NCBI RefSeq assembly: GCF_023156535.1
Contig: NZ_JALNMH010000013.1
Span: 97,551-161,550 of the forward strand
Length of the DNA: 64,000 nucleotides
Reading direction: 5' to 3'
From: Pseudomarimonas salicorniae
Lineage (GTDB): Bacteria > Pseudomonadota > Gammaproteobacteria > Xanthomonadales > Xanthomonadaceae
The position numbers and the translations under genes are program-made. Of the stretch, positions 1 through 12,690 are shown piece after piece. Position 1 is the first letter of the stretch; every line of letters begins with the position of its first letter. The notes under the pieces were generated by a model. It did not search any database, was not told the DNA's origin, and saw nothing but the letters and a program-made list of their open reading frames with translations.

Positions 1-652
1 AGCGGCGCAACCAGCCATCGGCATCGACATCGATCACCAGCACTCCGAAGGTGCTGCCTTCTTCGTCGCGGAGCGGAGTAACGAGGCGCAGCGTCCGGAC
101 CGGATCACCGTCGGCATCCTCCCGCCCGTGAAGGGCAGGAGGACCATCGACGAGGACGCTTCCGGCCGGCAGACCCAGCCCCCGCAGGACGAAGCTGCGG
201 GCCCCTTCCTGGCCGAGATCCGCACTGGCGATGGGGGCTGCGGCGTCGCCACTGCGATCGACGCGGACGAGCTCGCGGCCGCCGTCGGCGATGCCGATCA
301 GCCGCGCGCGGAGGGCGTGCGGGTTGGACTGCAGGTAGGCGACGAATATCTGCTCCAGGCGCTGACGCCAGTCGGACAGGCTCGAACCATCCACCGGGTC
401 GGCGCCGCCGGCCGCAAGCGTCCGACCAAGGCCCTGAACCGGTGGCATCGAGGCCAGCAGCAGGGTGTCACTGCGCAGGCGCGAGGCGCCCTGGGCCAGC
501 TCGCCGGCGCGGTGGCTGGCGACACGGAGCAGCTCCGAACGCAGCTGCGCGCTGGCCTGGACTCGTGCCTGACGGTCAAGGAGGAAGGCGCCGACCAGCG
601 CAATACAAAGCAGCGCCAGGGCCATGGTGGCCGAGGTGCGCGAGGGCAGCAT
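1..652 (-). CDS. Membrane sensor protein, N-terminal part (cut by window edge)
   Basis: The frame stays open from an ATG at 652 down to base 1, giving 217 residues with no stop. It begins with a short basic N-terminus and a transmembrane segment at about residues 9-26, followed by an extracytoplasmic region. The end of that region has the pattern RLVTPLRDEEG...FGVLVIDVDADG, which resembles the double-Cache (dCache_3 type) sensors found in front of diguanylate cyclases and histidine kinases. The output domain lies outside the window, so the protein class is inferred. It starts 92 bases after the REC-GGDEF-EAL gene on the same strand and may be co-transcribed. No clear Shine-Dalgarno sequence precedes the ATG. 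Confidence 0.7.
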   Translation of the reverse strand, partial: MLPSRTSATMALALLCIALVGAFLLDRQARVQASAQLRSELLRVASHRAGELAQGASRLRSDTLLLASMPPVQGLGRTLAAGGADPVDGSSLSDWRQRLEQIFVAYLQSNPHALRARLIGIADGGRELVRVDRSGDAAAPIASADLGQEGARSFVLRGLGLPAGSVLVDGPPALHGREDADGDPVRTLRLVTPLRDEEGSTFGVLVIDVDADGWLRR

Positions 653-744
653 GGGGGTTGAGCGCTGGCCGGGAAAGCTGCTCATTCAGGGTGGACGTCC
701 GTTTCCTCGCAGTGGGTCGTGGCGACCGGGTCTTCCTCGCCAGA

Positions 745-3207
745 CTAGGGGTCGGGCGTCAGCGTTCCGTGCAGCAGCAGGCGCAGCAGATCCTCTTCCG
801 GCACCGGTCTGCTGAACCGGTAGCCCTGCATGATGCCGCAGCCGAGCTGGGCGAGCAGGTCCGCCTGGGCCGGCGTCTCCACGCCCTCGGCGACCAGCTG
901 CAGGCCGAGTCCCTGGGCCATCCGGGTGACCGCGCCGACGATCGCTGCGTCGCAGGGGTCGTCGGTCATCTCACGCACGAAGCTCTGGTCGATCTTCAGA
1001 ACGTCGATCGGGAAGCGTTTAAGGTAGGACAGGCTGGAGTAGCCGGTGCCGAAGTCGTCCAGGGCAATGGATACGCCGATCGCCTTCAGCTCGTTGATGA
1101 TGCCAAGGGTCCGAGGCAGGTCGCGCGCCAGCACTCCTTCGGTGATCTCGAGTTCCAGCAGGCCTGCGGTCAGGCCGGTGCGGGCCAGCGTGGCGCGGAC
1201 CAGGTCGAGCCAGCCCGGGTCGAGAAACTGCACCGCGGATACGTTGACGGAGACCCGGGTGGGCGCGCCCGCATCGCGCCAGCGACAGGCCGCGGCGCAG
1301 GCCTCGCCCAGCACCCAGGCGCCCAGCGGGACGATCAGCCCGGATTCCTCGGCCATCGGGATGAAGGCCGCGGGCGACGTCGCAGGCGCGCCCGAGCGGG
1401 GCCAGCGGAGCAGCGCCTCGACCCCGACGATGCGGCCGCTGCCGGCGGCCACCTGGGGCTGGTAATGGAGACGGAACTGCCTGCCTTCCAGGGCAAGGCG
1501 CAGGTCCGAAGCCAGGCGGTGCCGCGAGCGCAGGCTCTCCTCGATCTCGGCCGAAAAGAAATGGAACCTCGCCCGCCCATCCTGCTTGGCGCGGTACATC
1601 GCGGCATCGGCGTGCCGGTGCAGGGTTTCGACGTCGCTGGCATCATCGGGAAAAATGCTGATGCCGATGCTGGCGGTGAGGTCGTAGCGCCGGTCCTCGC
1701 ACCAGTACGGCTCGGCGACGACGGCCAGCAGCTGGTGCGCCAGCATGCCGACCTGCTCCAGCTCGTCCACGCCCGGCAGCAGGACGATGAACTCGTCGCC
1801 GCCCTGCCGGCTCACCGTGCCCCCGCCGTGGAGCTGTGCACGCAGCCGCTGGGCGACGGTCTGCAGGATCTGGTCGCCGACCGCGTGACCGACGGCGTCG
1901 TTGATGTGCAGGAAGCGGTCGAGATCGATCAGCAGCATCGCCACCCGGCCTTGCTCACGGCGCGCATCCTCGACCGCCTGCAGGCAGCGATCCTGGAGCA
2001 GGATGCGGTTGGGCAGGTTGGTCAGCGCGTCGTGCTTGGCGAGGTGGGTCATCTTGATCGCCATCGCGCGTGCTTCGCTGACGTCATGGAAGACGACGAT
2101 GGCACCGATGATCTCGCCGCGGTGGTCGCGGATCGGCGCGGCCGAGTCCTCGACGGCGAAGTCGCGCCCGTCGCGGCGCCGCAGCTGGCAGTTCAGCGCC
2201 ATCCCGACCGTGCGTTCCTCGCTGATCGCGAGGCGGATCGGGTTGACCAGGGAGCGTTTCTCGATCGGGTCGTGAAGCTGCATGACCTCCTCGATGGGCC
2301 GGCCGACGGCGTCGGCGCGGAGCCAGCCGGTCATGTCCTCGGCGATCGGGTTGACGAAGGTCACGATGCCGTCGCGATCGGTAGCGATGACCGCGTCGCC
2401 GATCGATTCCAGGGTGATCCGGATGCGCTCTTTTTCCTGGGCCAGCGCACGCTCGGCAAAGACCCGATCGGTGATGTCGGTGAGCAGGAGCAGGACGCCG
2501 CTCTCGCGCGGCACCAGCACCGCCTGGGCGTGGCGGCCGCCGCCGCCGTCGCGGTCGAGCGCCAGCTCCAGCACCTCGCGGCCTCCGCCGCGTGCCGAAT
2601 GCACCGCCTCGATCAACGCGGGCCTGTCGGCCACGGGAAGCACCTCGTCGATGCCGCCGCCCAGAAGGTCGGCGGCCGGGCGCCCCAGCCAGACCCGGCA
2701 GCGGTCGTTGCAGAAGCGCACGCGTCCGGCTTCGTCCAGCTCGAGGACCAGGCCTGGCAGGCTGTCCAGCACCCCGGCGAGATCGCGACGTGCCCGGTCG
2801 AGCTCGCGGGTCTTCTGCTGCAGGGCAAGCTGGGTGCGCACCCGGGCCCGGGCCACCGGAAGATCGATGGGCTTGTGCAGGAAGTCGACCCCGCCGAGGT
2901 CCAGCACGGCTCGCTCGTGGGGGGCGCGGTCATGCGCGGTGACAAAGATCACTGCGACATCCTGCAGCTCGGGAGTGGCCTTCAGCCGGTCGAACACGGC
3001 ATAGCCATCCAGCCCCGGCATCTCGATATCGAGAAGGATGACGTTGGGACGCAGCTCAAGCGCACGGACCAGTGCGGATTCACCGTCGGTGGCGAAGAAG
3101 ACCTGACCCAGCCCCTCCACTGCCTGGTGCAGCAGGTGGATATTGCTGGGCGCGTCGTCGACGATCAGCAGCCGGGCGGTGGCATCTTGCACGACTTGGG
3201 CGGGCAT
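745..3207 (-). CDS. Response regulator with PAS, GGDEF and EAL domains (c-di-GMP turnover)
   Basis: 820 residues. An N-terminal receiver has the acidic pair D17-D18, phospho-acceptor D60 ([11 protein letters not shown]) and HKP lysine at 112. Two PAS domains follow (about 143-250 and 262-380), then GGDEF (motif intact at 469-473) and EAL (EALLRW at 597-602). The EAL part keeps the usual catalytic signatures: [35 protein letters not shown] and QGYRFSRP, so phosphodiesterase activity is likely. An RxxD inhibitory site five residues before GGDEF is absent. Phosphorylation of the receiver by a kinase outside the visible neighbourhood probably tunes synthesis or breakdown of c-di-GMP. A strong GGAGGGG ribosome site precedes the ATG. 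Which enzymatic activity dominates cannot be read from sequence. Confidence 0.92.
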   Translation of the reverse strand: MPAQVVQDATARLLIVDDAPSNIHLLHQAVEGLGQVFFATDGESALVRALELRPNVILLDIEMPGLDGYAVFDRLKATPELQDVAVIFVTAHDRAPHERAVLDLGGVDFLHKPIDLPVARARVRTQLALQQKTRELDRARRDLAGVLDSLPGLVLELDEAGRVRFCNDRCRVWLGRPAADLLGGGIDEVLPVADRPALIEAVHSARGGGREVLELALDRDGGGGRHAQAVLVPRESGVLLLLTDITDRVFAERALAQEKERIRITLESIGDAVIATDRDGIVTFVNPIAEDMTGWLRADAVGRPIEEVMQLHDPIEKRSLVNPIRLAISEERTVGMALNCQLRRRDGRDFAVEDSAAPIRDHRGEIIGAIVVFHDVSEARAMAIKMTHLAKHDALTNLPNRILLQDRCLQAVEDARREQGRVAMLLIDLDRFLHINDAVGHAVGDQILQTVAQRLRAQLHGGGTVSRQGGDEFIVLLPGVDELEQVGMLAHQLLAVVAEPYWCEDRRYDLTASIGISIFPDDASDVETLHRHADAAMYRAKQDGRARFHFFSAEIEESLRSRHRLASDLRLALEGRQFRLHYQPQVAAGSGRIVGVEALLRWPRSGAPATSPAAFIPMAEESGLIVPLGAWVLGEACAAACRWRDAGAPTRVSVNVSAVQFLDPGWLDLVRATLARTGLTAGLLELEITEGVLARDLPRTLGIINELKAIGVSIALDDFGTGYSSLSYLKRFPIDVLKIDQSFVREMTDDPCDAAIVGAVTRMAQGLGLQLVAEGVETPAQADLLAQLGCGIMQGYRFSRPVPEEDLLRLLLHGTLTPDP

Positions 3208-3412
3208 GCTTTCCCCTCCGGGTGGGTCGTACCGGAGCGGGCCCGCGACGAGGGCGGTCGAGGCGTCGCAGCGGATGCTGATCCCACGGGTTTCGATGGA
3301 TCGTCTGGTTCTCCGAGCCTACCCCTCGGGTCATGAACGGCGCAAGCTGATACGCGCCGCCTGGCATCTCGGTGCATCGTGGTTGTCGGGCGTTCAGGAT
3401 CTGCGCGCGGAT

Positions 3413-4099
3413 TCAGCGCATGCCTCGCGCCGCGCGCGCCCAGCCCAGCACGCGGACCTCGGCGGCCCCGGCGCGCAGCAGGCAGCGCGCCGCTTCGTTC
3501 ACCGTGCTGCCGGTGGTGACCACGTCATCGACCAGCAGCAGGCAGCGGCCGCGAACCGCCGGATCGGCGGCGAATGCGCCGCGCAGGTTGCGTCGCCGAT
3601 GGGCGGCGTCGAGGCCGCTCTGCGGCGGAGCCGGGCGCAGACGCTGCAGCCAGCCGGGGCGCGCCTCGGGCAGCGCGTCCTGCAGCGGCCGCAGCAGCTC
3701 GGTCACCTGGTTGAAGCCGCGCTCGCGCAGGCGGCCGGGGTGCAGGGGCATCGGGATATGCGCCGCGCATCCGGCGATCCATGGGGCGGCGCCAAGGCGC
3801 TGCCGCATCAGTGCCGAGAGCAGCTCCCCGCAGGCCAGGCGGCGGGAGAACTTCAGTGCCGCCATCCAGCGGTCGACCGGATCGGCGTAGCGCAGCAGGA
3901 CGAAGCTGGCCGTCGCAGGCGGCGGGTGCCTCAGGCAGCGGCCGCACAGCGCCGCGTCGTCGGCAGAAGGCAGGGGCAGGGCGCAGCGCCGGCAGGCCCG
4001 ATCGTTCCAGGGCAGTCCGGCGGCGCAGGGAGGACACAGGCCGCCGGCCGCAGGCAGTCCGCAGGCCAGGCAGGGCTGCGGCAGCAGCCAGTCGAGCAT
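3413..4099 (-). CDS. comF: ComF family phosphoribosyltransferase-like protein
   Basis: 228 residues from the ATG at 4099. The N-terminus carries four cysteine pairs (CLAC, CPPC, CRRC, CGRC) that form a zinc-ribbon-like double zinc finger. The C-terminal half is a type I phosphoribosyltransferase fold with the PRPP loop [18 protein letters not shown] at about 190-207 and the conserved RGFNQ segment at 127-131. ComF/GntX proteins are needed for DNA uptake in competent species; their biochemical reaction is unsettled. The gene is transcribed divergently from bioB, an arrangement found in many gammaproteobacteria. A longer upstream reading frame exists but runs antisense through bioB and is not coding. 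Confidence 0.93.
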   Translation of the reverse strand: MLDWLLPQPCLACGLPAAGGLCPPCAAGLPWNDRACRRCALPLPSADDAALCGRCLRHPPPATASFVLLRYADPVDRWMAALKFSRRLACGELLSALMRQRLGAAPWIAGCAAHIPMPLHPGRLRERGFNQVTELLRPLQDALPEARPGWLQRLRPAPPQSGLDAAHRRRNLRGAFAADPAVRGRCLLLVDDVVTTGSTVNEAARCLLRAGAAEVRVLGWARAARGMR

Positions 4100-4136
4100 C
4101 CGCCCCCCGAGCTGCTTCCATACGCCCCCGTTCAAG

Positions 4137-4165
4137 TTGACAGGCCCCCGATGGCTTTCCAGACT
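4137..4165 (+). promoter_or_regulatory. Possible sigma-70 promoter of the bioBFH operon
   Basis: A perfect TTGACA lies at 4137-4142, followed 17 bases later by CAGACT at 4160-4165, which matches TATAAT at only three positions. It sits in the comF-bioB divergent gap, about 55 bases before the bioB ATG. I looked for an E. coli-type BirA operator (TTGTAAACC dyad) and did not see one, so biotin control may use another mechanism. Confidence 0.35.
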
Positions 4166-4219
4166 CTCCGCTCCGCGTGGCGCCCAGCGCCCGCGCCGTG
4201 CTGCATCGCAAGGATATTC

Positions 4220-5230
4220 ATGGCTACCCCCCTGCGTCACGACTGGAGCCGCACCGAGGTGCAGGCGCTGTTCGACCTGCCCCTGCCCGAACTGCTGTTC
4301 CGCGCCCAGTGCGCCCACCGCGAGCATTTCGACCCTGCCGAGGTGCAGGTTTCGACCCTGCTGTCGATCAAGACCGGCGGCTGCCCGGAGGACTGCGCCT
4401 ATTGCCCGCAGGCGGCGCGCTACGACACCGGCCTCAAGGCGCACAAGTTGCTGAGCGTCGAGGAGGTCACCGCTCGCGCCAGCGCGGCCAAGGCTGCCGG
4501 TGCCACCCGCTTCTGCATGGGCGCCGCCTGGCGTGCGCCGAAGGACCGCGACGTGGAAAAGGTCGCGGAACTGGTCCGCGCGGTGAACGCGCTGGGCCTT
4601 GAGACCTGTGCCACGCTGGGCATGCTCAGCCCTGAACAGGCTGTTACGCTGAAGGGCGCCGGCCTTGCCTACTACAACCACAACCTCGACACCGCGCCGG
4701 AGTTCTACGGCGAGGTGATCCACACCCGCGAGTACCAGGACCGCCTCGATACCCTGGACAATGTGCGCGCCGCCGGCATGAAGACCTGCTGCGGCGGCAT
4801 CGTCGGCATGGGCGAAGACCGCGGCCAGCGCGCCGGCCTGCTGCAGACCTTGGCCAACCTGCCCGAGCATCCGCAGTCGGTGCCGATCAATCGCCTGGTC
4901 CAGGTCCAGGGCACGCCCCTGCATGGCACCGCCGAGCTGGACCCGATCGAGTTCGTTCGCACCATCGCCGTCGCGCGCATCCTCATGCCCGCCTCGATGG
5001 TTCGCCTCTCCGCCGGCCGCGAGTCGATGAGCGACGAGCTGCAGGCGCTGTGTTTTGCGGCGGGTGCCAACTCGATCTTCTACGGCGAGAAGCTGCTGAC
5101 CACCGGCAATCCGGACACCGAGAAGGACCTCGCCCTGTTCGCCCGCCTCGGACTGCGGCCGATGCCCTTGGTCGAGGAGTCGAAGACCGTCCACGCCAGC
5201 ATCGAGGCCGGCGACTCCGTCGCCGCGTGA
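4220..5230 (+). CDS. bioB: Biotin synthase (radical SAM)
   Basis: 336 residues. BioB inserts sulfur into dethiobiotin, the last step of biotin synthesis. The radical SAM cluster motif CPEDCAYC is present with C55, C59 and C62, and the family signature segments [15 protein letters not shown] and RLSAGRE are intact. The ATG at 4220 has an AAGGA ribosome site seven bases upstream. It is the first gene of bioB-bioF-bioH; the stop overlaps the GTG start of bioF. Length matches the family. Confidence 0.98.
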   Translation: MATPLRHDWSRTEVQALFDLPLPELLFRAQCAHREHFDPAEVQVSTLLSIKTGGCPEDCAYCPQAARYDTGLKAHKLLSVEEVTARASAAKAAGATRFCMGAAWRAPKDRDVEKVAELVRAVNALGLETCATLGMLSPEQAVTLKGAGLAYYNHNLDTAPEFYGEVIHTREYQDRLDTLDNVRAAGMKTCCGGIVGMGEDRGQRAGLLQTLANLPEHPQSVPINRLVQVQGTPLHGTAELDPIEFVRTIAVARILMPASMVRLSAGRESMSDELQALCFAAGANSIFYGEKLLTTGNPDTEKDLALFARLGLRPMPLVEESKTVHASIEAGDSVAA

Positions 5231-6420
5231 GCGACGCGCGGCCGCCGCTGCGCCAGCGGCTGGCGCAGCAGGACGAGGCCCTTCGCCAGGCTTCGCGCTG
5301 GCGGCAGCTGCGGCGCTGGCAGCCGGTCTCGCCGACCCGCGCCCTGCGTGATGGTGCGCCGCTGACCCTGTTCTGCGAGAACGACTACCTCGGGCTCGCC
5401 GGGCATCGCGCCCTGCGCGAGGCGGCGGCGAGGGCGCTGGATGCAGACGGTGTCGGGGCGCGCTCGGCACACCTCATCGCAGGGCATCATCCCGAGCATG
5501 CCGCGCTGGAAGAGGAGGTTGCCGACTGGCTCGGCCGCGAGCGCGCCCTGCTGTTCGGCTCGGGCTATCTGGCCAATCTCGGCATCCTGCAGGGGCTGCT
5601 CCAGCCCGGTGACCTGTGCGTGCAGGACCGGCTCAATCATGCCTGCCTGCTGGACGGCGCGAGGCTCTCCGGGGCCGAGCTGCGCCGCTATCCGCATGGC
5701 GAGCCGGAGGGCGCGGCAAGGCAGCTGGCGGCACGTCCCGCGGCGCCGGCCCTGCTGGCCACCGACGGCGTGTTCAGCATGGATGGCGACCTCGCGCCCT
5801 TGCCCGAGCTGTCGGCGCTGTGTCGCCGCGAGCAGGCCCTGCTGCTGGTCGATGATGCCCACGGCGCTGGCGTACTCGGCAGCGAGGGCCGGGGCAGCGC
5901 CGATCACCTGGGTCTTCGTCCCGCGGCGTTCGACCTGCACATGATTACCCTGGGCAAGGCCCTGGGCTGCTACGGCGCACTGGTCGCCGGCGATTCGACA
6001 CTGATCGACTCGCTGCTGCAGCGGGCCCGCAGCTACCTGTTCGCCACCGCACTGCCGCCGGCAATCGCGGCCGCGGCGCGCGCGGCACTGCGGCTGGTGC
6101 GCGGCGAGGAGGGCGCGGCGCGGCGTGCACAGCTCGCTGCCATGGTCGAGCGCTTTCGTGCCGGCGCGCTCAATCTGGGCCTGCCACTTGAGCGCAGCCA
6201 GACCGCGATCCAACCGCTGTTGCTGGGTGGGGACGCGCGGGCGGTGGCCGCGGCCGAGGCCCTGGCGACCCGTGGGTTCGGCGTCGTCGCCATTCGTCCG
6301 CCGACCGTGCCCGAGGGCAGCGCGCGACTGCGTATCACCTTTTCCGCCGCCCATCAGCCTGAACAGGTGGATTCACTCATCGAGGCGCTCGGCGCGGTGC
6401 TGGGAGACCTGCCAGAGTGA
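5227..6420 (+). CDS. bioF: 8-amino-7-oxononanoate synthase
   Basis: 397 residues from a GTG at 5227 that overlaps the bioB stop as GTGA; longer in-frame extensions run through bioB and are unlikely. This PLP enzyme condenses pimeloyl-ACP with L-alanine. Visible markers are the FCENDYLGL segment near the N-terminus, [17 protein letters not shown], the [10 protein letters not shown] cofactor aspartate region and the PLP lysine K244 in TLGKALG. The coupled start suggests translation along with bioB. Its stop overlaps the GTG of bioH. Confidence 0.97.
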   Translation: MSDARPPLRQRLAQQDEALRQASRWRQLRRWQPVSPTRALRDGAPLTLFCENDYLGLAGHRALREAAARALDADGVGARSAHLIAGHHPEHAALEEEVADWLGRERALLFGSGYLANLGILQGLLQPGDLCVQDRLNHACLLDGARLSGAELRRYPHGEPEGAARQLAARPAAPALLATDGVFSMDGDLAPLPELSALCRREQALLLVDDAHGAGVLGSEGRGSADHLGLRPAAFDLHMITLGKALGCYGALVAGDSTLIDSLLQRARSYLFATALPPAIAAAARAALRLVRGEEGAARRAQLAAMVERFRAGALNLGLPLERSQTAIQPLLLGGDARAVAAAEALATRGFGVVAIRPPTVPEGSARLRITFSAAHQPEQVDSLIEALGAVLGDLPE

Positions 6421-7184
6421 ACGCCGCACTGCATGTCGAGATCCGCGGGGCCGGTCCACCGCTGGTGTTGCTGCACGGCTGGGCCATGCACGGCGGGATC
6501 TTCGCGCCGTTCGCCGAGCGCCTGGCGCAACAGCGCACCCTGCACCTGGTCGACCTGCCCGGGCATGGTCACAGCGCGCCGCGGCAGGGCGCCTTCAACC
6601 GCGATGCCCTGCTCGACCAGCTGTTCGCCGAGTTGCCCCCGGCGCCCTGGCTGGGCTGGTCGCTCGGTGGCCTGATCGCCATGCAGGCGGCGCTTCGCGC
6701 CCCCGAACGGGTCGCTTCACTGGTGCTGCTGTGCGCCTCGCCGCGGTTCGTTCGCGGTGCCGATTGGCCCCACGCGGTGGAGCGCGAGGTGTTCGCCCAG
6801 TTCGAGGCCGGCCTGCGCCAGGACTACCGGGCCACCATCGACCGCTTCCTGGCCTTGGAGGCGCACGGCTCCGACCATATGCGTGAAGAGCTGCGCACCC
6901 TGCGGGCCGAGGTCTATGCCCGCGGCGAGCCTGCCCGCCATGCCCTGGAAGACGGTCTGCACGTGCTGGAGTCCGAGGATCTGCTGACCGGCCTTCCGCA
7001 GCTTGCCGTGCCCAGCCTGTGGATCGCCGGCCGCCGCGACCGCCTGGTGCCCTGGCAGGGCATGCAGGCCGCGGCCGGGCTCTGCCCGGGCGGCCGTTTC
7101 CTGCGCATCGATGGCGGCGGTCACGCGCCCTTCCTCAGCCACGCCGACGAAGTCGCCGAGGCGGTGCTGGCCTTCATCGGCTAG
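6417..7184 (+). CDS. bioH: Pimeloyl-ACP methyl ester carboxylesterase
   Basis: 255 residues, alpha/beta hydrolase. BioH removes the methyl group from pimeloyl-ACP methyl ester so that BioF can use it. The oxyanion segment LLHGWAMHGG, nucleophile S82 in GWSLGG, the aspartate in GRRDRLVPW and the histidine in GGGHAPF form the expected triad. It starts on a GTG that overlaps the bioF stop (GTGA). The partner methyltransferase BioC, often the next gene, is not here; a repeat element follows instead. Confidence 0.93.
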   Translation: MNAALHVEIRGAGPPLVLLHGWAMHGGIFAPFAERLAQQRTLHLVDLPGHGHSAPRQGAFNRDALLDQLFAELPPAPWLGWSLGGLIAMQAALRAPERVASLVLLCASPRFVRGADWPHAVEREVFAQFEAGLRQDYRATIDRFLALEAHGSDHMREELRTLRAEVYARGEPARHALEDGLHVLESEDLLTGLPQLAVPSLWIAGRRDRLVPWQGMQAAAGLCPGGRFLRIDGGGHAPFLSHADEVAEAVLAFIG

Positions 7185-7302
7185 CGCGGCCCGCACGCCC
7201 TGGGCCCTTGGCCCGATCGCCGCTGCGTGAGCCAAGGGTTGCAGCCTCGCCGCACGGGGCGTAGCCACCGAATACCCGAGTCGCCACGACGGCGCGAGCT
7301 TC

Positions 7303-7520
7303 GGGCGCAAAGCAGACATTCATAGGGTGCGGCTGGCCGCACCGGGCATACCGTCCGAACGCCCGTATCGGTGCGCCAAGGCACACCCTATAGGCCTTCG
7401 CCGACCCCCAACGAAGCCCGACTGTGGGAGCGTCCGTGGGCGCGACCGCGGCGCTACGGATTCACCACAGACCGCGGCCAGAGCGCGTCTCCGCGGTCGC
7501 GCCCAAGGGCACTCCCACAG
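7303..7520 (+). repeat. Composite intergenic inverted-repeat element, copy 1
   Basis: This element fills the 405-base gap between the convergent bioH and GGDEF genes. It has two modules. Module a (about 7317-7393) starts with TTCATAGGGTGCGG and ends with GGCACACCCTATAGG, so its ends pair, and inside it are hairpins such as GGTGCGGC-TG-GCCGCACC. Module b (about 7425-7520) has imperfect inverted ends: GTGGGAGCGTCCGTGGGC near the left and CGCCCAAGGGCACTCCCAC at the right, with CGCGACCGCGG and CCGCGGTCGCG inside. The same two modules recur at 21.3 kb (inverted) and 26.2 kb (same orientation). I see no gene in 7185-7589. The structure suggests a REP/MITE-like mobile sequence. Confidence 0.85.
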
Positions 7521-7589
7521 AACATCGGCCCAATTGATGCACCGGGACGAATGCGAACTTTGCGCCCGCAGCGATCGCAGGTGGCGGCC

Positions 7590-9230
7590 TCAGTCGGCGA
7601 GTTCGACGCGGTTGCGGCCGTTCTGCTTGGCCGCGTAAAGGGCCTGATCGGCGCGATTGAGCAGTTCTCCGGAGTCGCTGGTGGCCGGGTAGCTGGCGAT
7701 GCCGGCCGAGAGGGTCACCGAGAACTCCTCGCCGGCGGCGTTGAAATGCAGGGCGCCGAAGCGCTCGCGGATGTCCTCGACGAGGAGGCGGGCGCTGTCG
7801 GTGGCGCAATCGGGCAGGATCAGCATGAACTCCTCCCCGCCGTAGCGTCCGATCCGGTCCGACTTGCGTGCACGCTGGCGCAGCAGGTTGCCAAGGGCCC
7901 TCAATACCTGATCGCCGACCGGGTGGCCGAAACGGTCGTTGACCCGCTTGAAATGATCGATGTCCAGCATCACCAGGCTGAGCGGCTGACCCTGGCGCTG
8001 GGCGCGGCTCAGTTCGGCCAGCAGTTCCTCCTTGATGCGGCCATGCTTGAGCAGTCCGGTCAGGCTGTCCGAATGGATCAGCTGGGCCACCTGCCGGGCC
8101 CGTTCCACGCGGGCGCGCACTGCCGCGACCAGATGGCCGTCAGCGATCGGCTTGGTCAGGAAGTCATCGGCGCCCTCGCTGGCGGCAGTCAGCTGCAGGT
8201 CGAGGTCGGTTTCCGCCGACAGGAAGACCAGCGGCGTGGCCAGCCAGGCATCGTGCATGCGGATCACGCGGGCCAGCTCCGGGCCGGAGCAGCCCGGCAT
8301 GTAGAGATCCATCAGCACCAGGTCCGGCTGGAAACGGTCCATCGCGTCCAGGGCCTTGAGCGGATCGGTGCAGATGTCGACCTCGAAGCCCCCCGCCTCC
8401 AGCACCGCTGCATGGTGACGGGCGAGCAGATGATCGTCGTCGACCAGCAGCACCTTGCCGCTCTGCGCGATCTGCTCGTCGCGCAGGCGCTCGAGCCGAT
8501 CGACCACCTGCATCGGATCGAAGGGTCGGACGAAGAACCCGCTGGCGCCGGCCCGCGCGGCCTGCAGGCGCAGCGGCAGGGTGTCTTCACTGGACAGCAC
8601 GAAGAGCCTTGGGGGACGGCCGCCGCCGCGGGTCCTCGCCTCGCCGAGGTGCTCAAGGAGCGACTTGCGCGCGGCGGGCGCAGCGCCCTGGACGTCGAGG
8701 TCGACGAGCACGCCTTCGACACCGACCTCCGGATCGGCGATCTCGGCCTCCAGCTGCGACTGGTCGCTGCAGCGGACGACCGCGTGGCCGAACTGCGACA
8801 GCGTGCTGGCCAGGCGCGTGTCGGCCAGTTCGTCATGCGCGGACCAGACCAGTACCGCACCGGGGCCTTTCTCGCCGGGTGCTTCGGTGCGCTCGCGCTG
8901 GCTTCGCGACGTGCCGTCCTGCAGCAGCCGGGTCAGCGAGCGCAGCCGCATCGCCAGCGAGGCCAGGCCGCTGTCGTCGCGGCGGCCGCGCTGCTCGCGG
9001 ACCATCAGTTCGAGGCCGCGGGACTCCCGGCTGAGCTCGGCGAAGCCGAAGCTGCCACCCGAGCCGGCCAGTTTGTGCAACTGGGATTCGACCTCGTCCA
9101 GCAGCGAGACATCGTTCAGCTCGACCAGCCGCGAGGCCAGGGCCTCCAGCACCGCGCGCGTACGCTCCCGGTAGTCCCGCCGGAGCACGTCCAGCTGGGC
9201 ACGGGCCGCGGCGACGCGGTCTGCGTTCAA
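7590..9230 (-). CDS. Diguanylate cyclase with HPt and two receiver domains
   Basis: 546 residues if translation starts at the TTG (9230) that overlaps the stop of the upstream receiver gene as TTGA; a GTG about 14 codons later is the alternative. Domain order is HPt (H52 in LHKLAGSGGSFGF), a degenerate receiver (about 110-230) lacking the acidic pair and with arginine in place of the conserved lysine, a canonical receiver (VLLVDDDHLL, LVLMDLYMPGCSG, LTKPI), and a C-terminal GGDEF domain. The active site is GGEEF at 464-468, with an RKSD inhibitory site at 455-458, so feedback-inhibited c-di-GMP synthesis is expected. It is the last gene of the kinase-receiver-cyclase set, so phosphoryl transfer from that kinase is the likely input (inference). 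Confidence 0.9.
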   Translation of the reverse strand: MNADRVAAARAQLDVLRRDYRERTRAVLEALASRLVELNDVSLLDEVESQLHKLAGSGGSFGFAELSRESRGLELMVREQRGRRDDSGLASLAMRLRSLTRLLQDGTSRSQRERTEAPGEKGPGAVLVWSAHDELADTRLASTLSQFGHAVVRCSDQSQLEAEIADPEVGVEGVLVDLDVQGAAPAARKSLLEHLGEARTRGGGRPPRLFVLSSEDTLPLRLQAARAGASGFFVRPFDPMQVVDRLERLRDEQIAQSGKVLLVDDDHLLARHHAAVLEAGGFEVDICTDPLKALDAMDRFQPDLVLMDLYMPGCSGPELARVIRMHDAWLATPLVFLSAETDLDLQLTAASEGADDFLTKPIADGHLVAAVRARVERARQVAQLIHSDSLTGLLKHGRIKEELLAELSRAQRQGQPLSLVMLDIDHFKRVNDRFGHPVGDQVLRALGNLLRQRARKSDRIGRYGGEEFMLILPDCATDSARLLVEDIRERFGALHFNAAGEEFSVTLSAGIASYPATSDSGELLNRADQALYAAKQNGRNRVELAD

Positions 9231-9603
9231 CGCCGGCTCCAGATCTCTCGCAGCTGGGTGGCGAGGCTCATGGGGTCGAAAGGCTTGGCCACCACCGCCA
9301 GCGCGCCCAGGCCCATCAGCTGGGCGACCTCGGCCGGCTGCACCTTGGCGGTCATGAATACCACGGGCAGCTCCGCGGTGTCCGGATGCTCGCGCAGCGC
9401 CTTCAGCGTGCCCGGGCCGTCCAGGCCAGGCATCATCACGTCGAGGACCACGAGGTCCGGGCGCTCGCGGCGGGCCACGTCGACGGCGTCGTTGCCCGAT
9501 GCGCAGAGCGAGACCCGCAGTCCGCCCACCGTCTCCAGCGCAAGCTGGGCGATCAGCCGGATGTCGGGCTCGTCCTCGACGCACAACACGTGCTGGAGTT
9601 CGC

Positions 9604-9607
<4 letters not shown>
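9227..9607 (-). CDS. Single-domain CheY-like response regulator
   Basis: 126 residues, receiver domain only. Acidic residues E11-D12, phospho-acceptor D56 in VVLDVMMPGLDG, the threonine in VVFMTAK and the lysine in AKPFDP are present. With no output domain it may act as a phosphate shuttle or sink, or through protein contact. Its ATG overlaps the stop of the hybrid kinase gene (ATGA) and its stop overlaps the presumed TTG of the cyclase, so the three are translationally linked. Confidence 0.95.
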
Positions 9608-12657
<3,050 letters not shown>

Positions 12658-12690
12658 GCCGGCGGTCCGCCGCAGGCTGCGAGGGGGCGA

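Noticed and set aside
442..3336. Long open frame on the plus strand (964 codons)
   Set aside because: It is antisense to the REC-PAS-GGDEF-EAL gene and the sensor gene; the protein is Gln/Arg/Ala-rich with no domains, a usual shadow in high-GC DNA.
3208..3412. Possible gene or RNA in the gap before the REC-GGDEF-EAL gene
   Set aside because: No conserved frame, tRNA cloverleaf or strong hairpin seen; it probably holds only a promoter.
4100..4219. BirA operator before bioB
   Set aside because: No TTGTAAACC-like dyad is present in the gap.
3413..5470. 685-codon minus frame that includes ComF
   Set aside because: Only the last 228 residues are ComF; the upstream part is antisense to bioB and bioF.
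7590..9584. 664-codon version of the cyclase
   Set aside because: The first 118 codons overlap the receiver gene out of frame; the TTG at 9230 gives a sensible HPt start.
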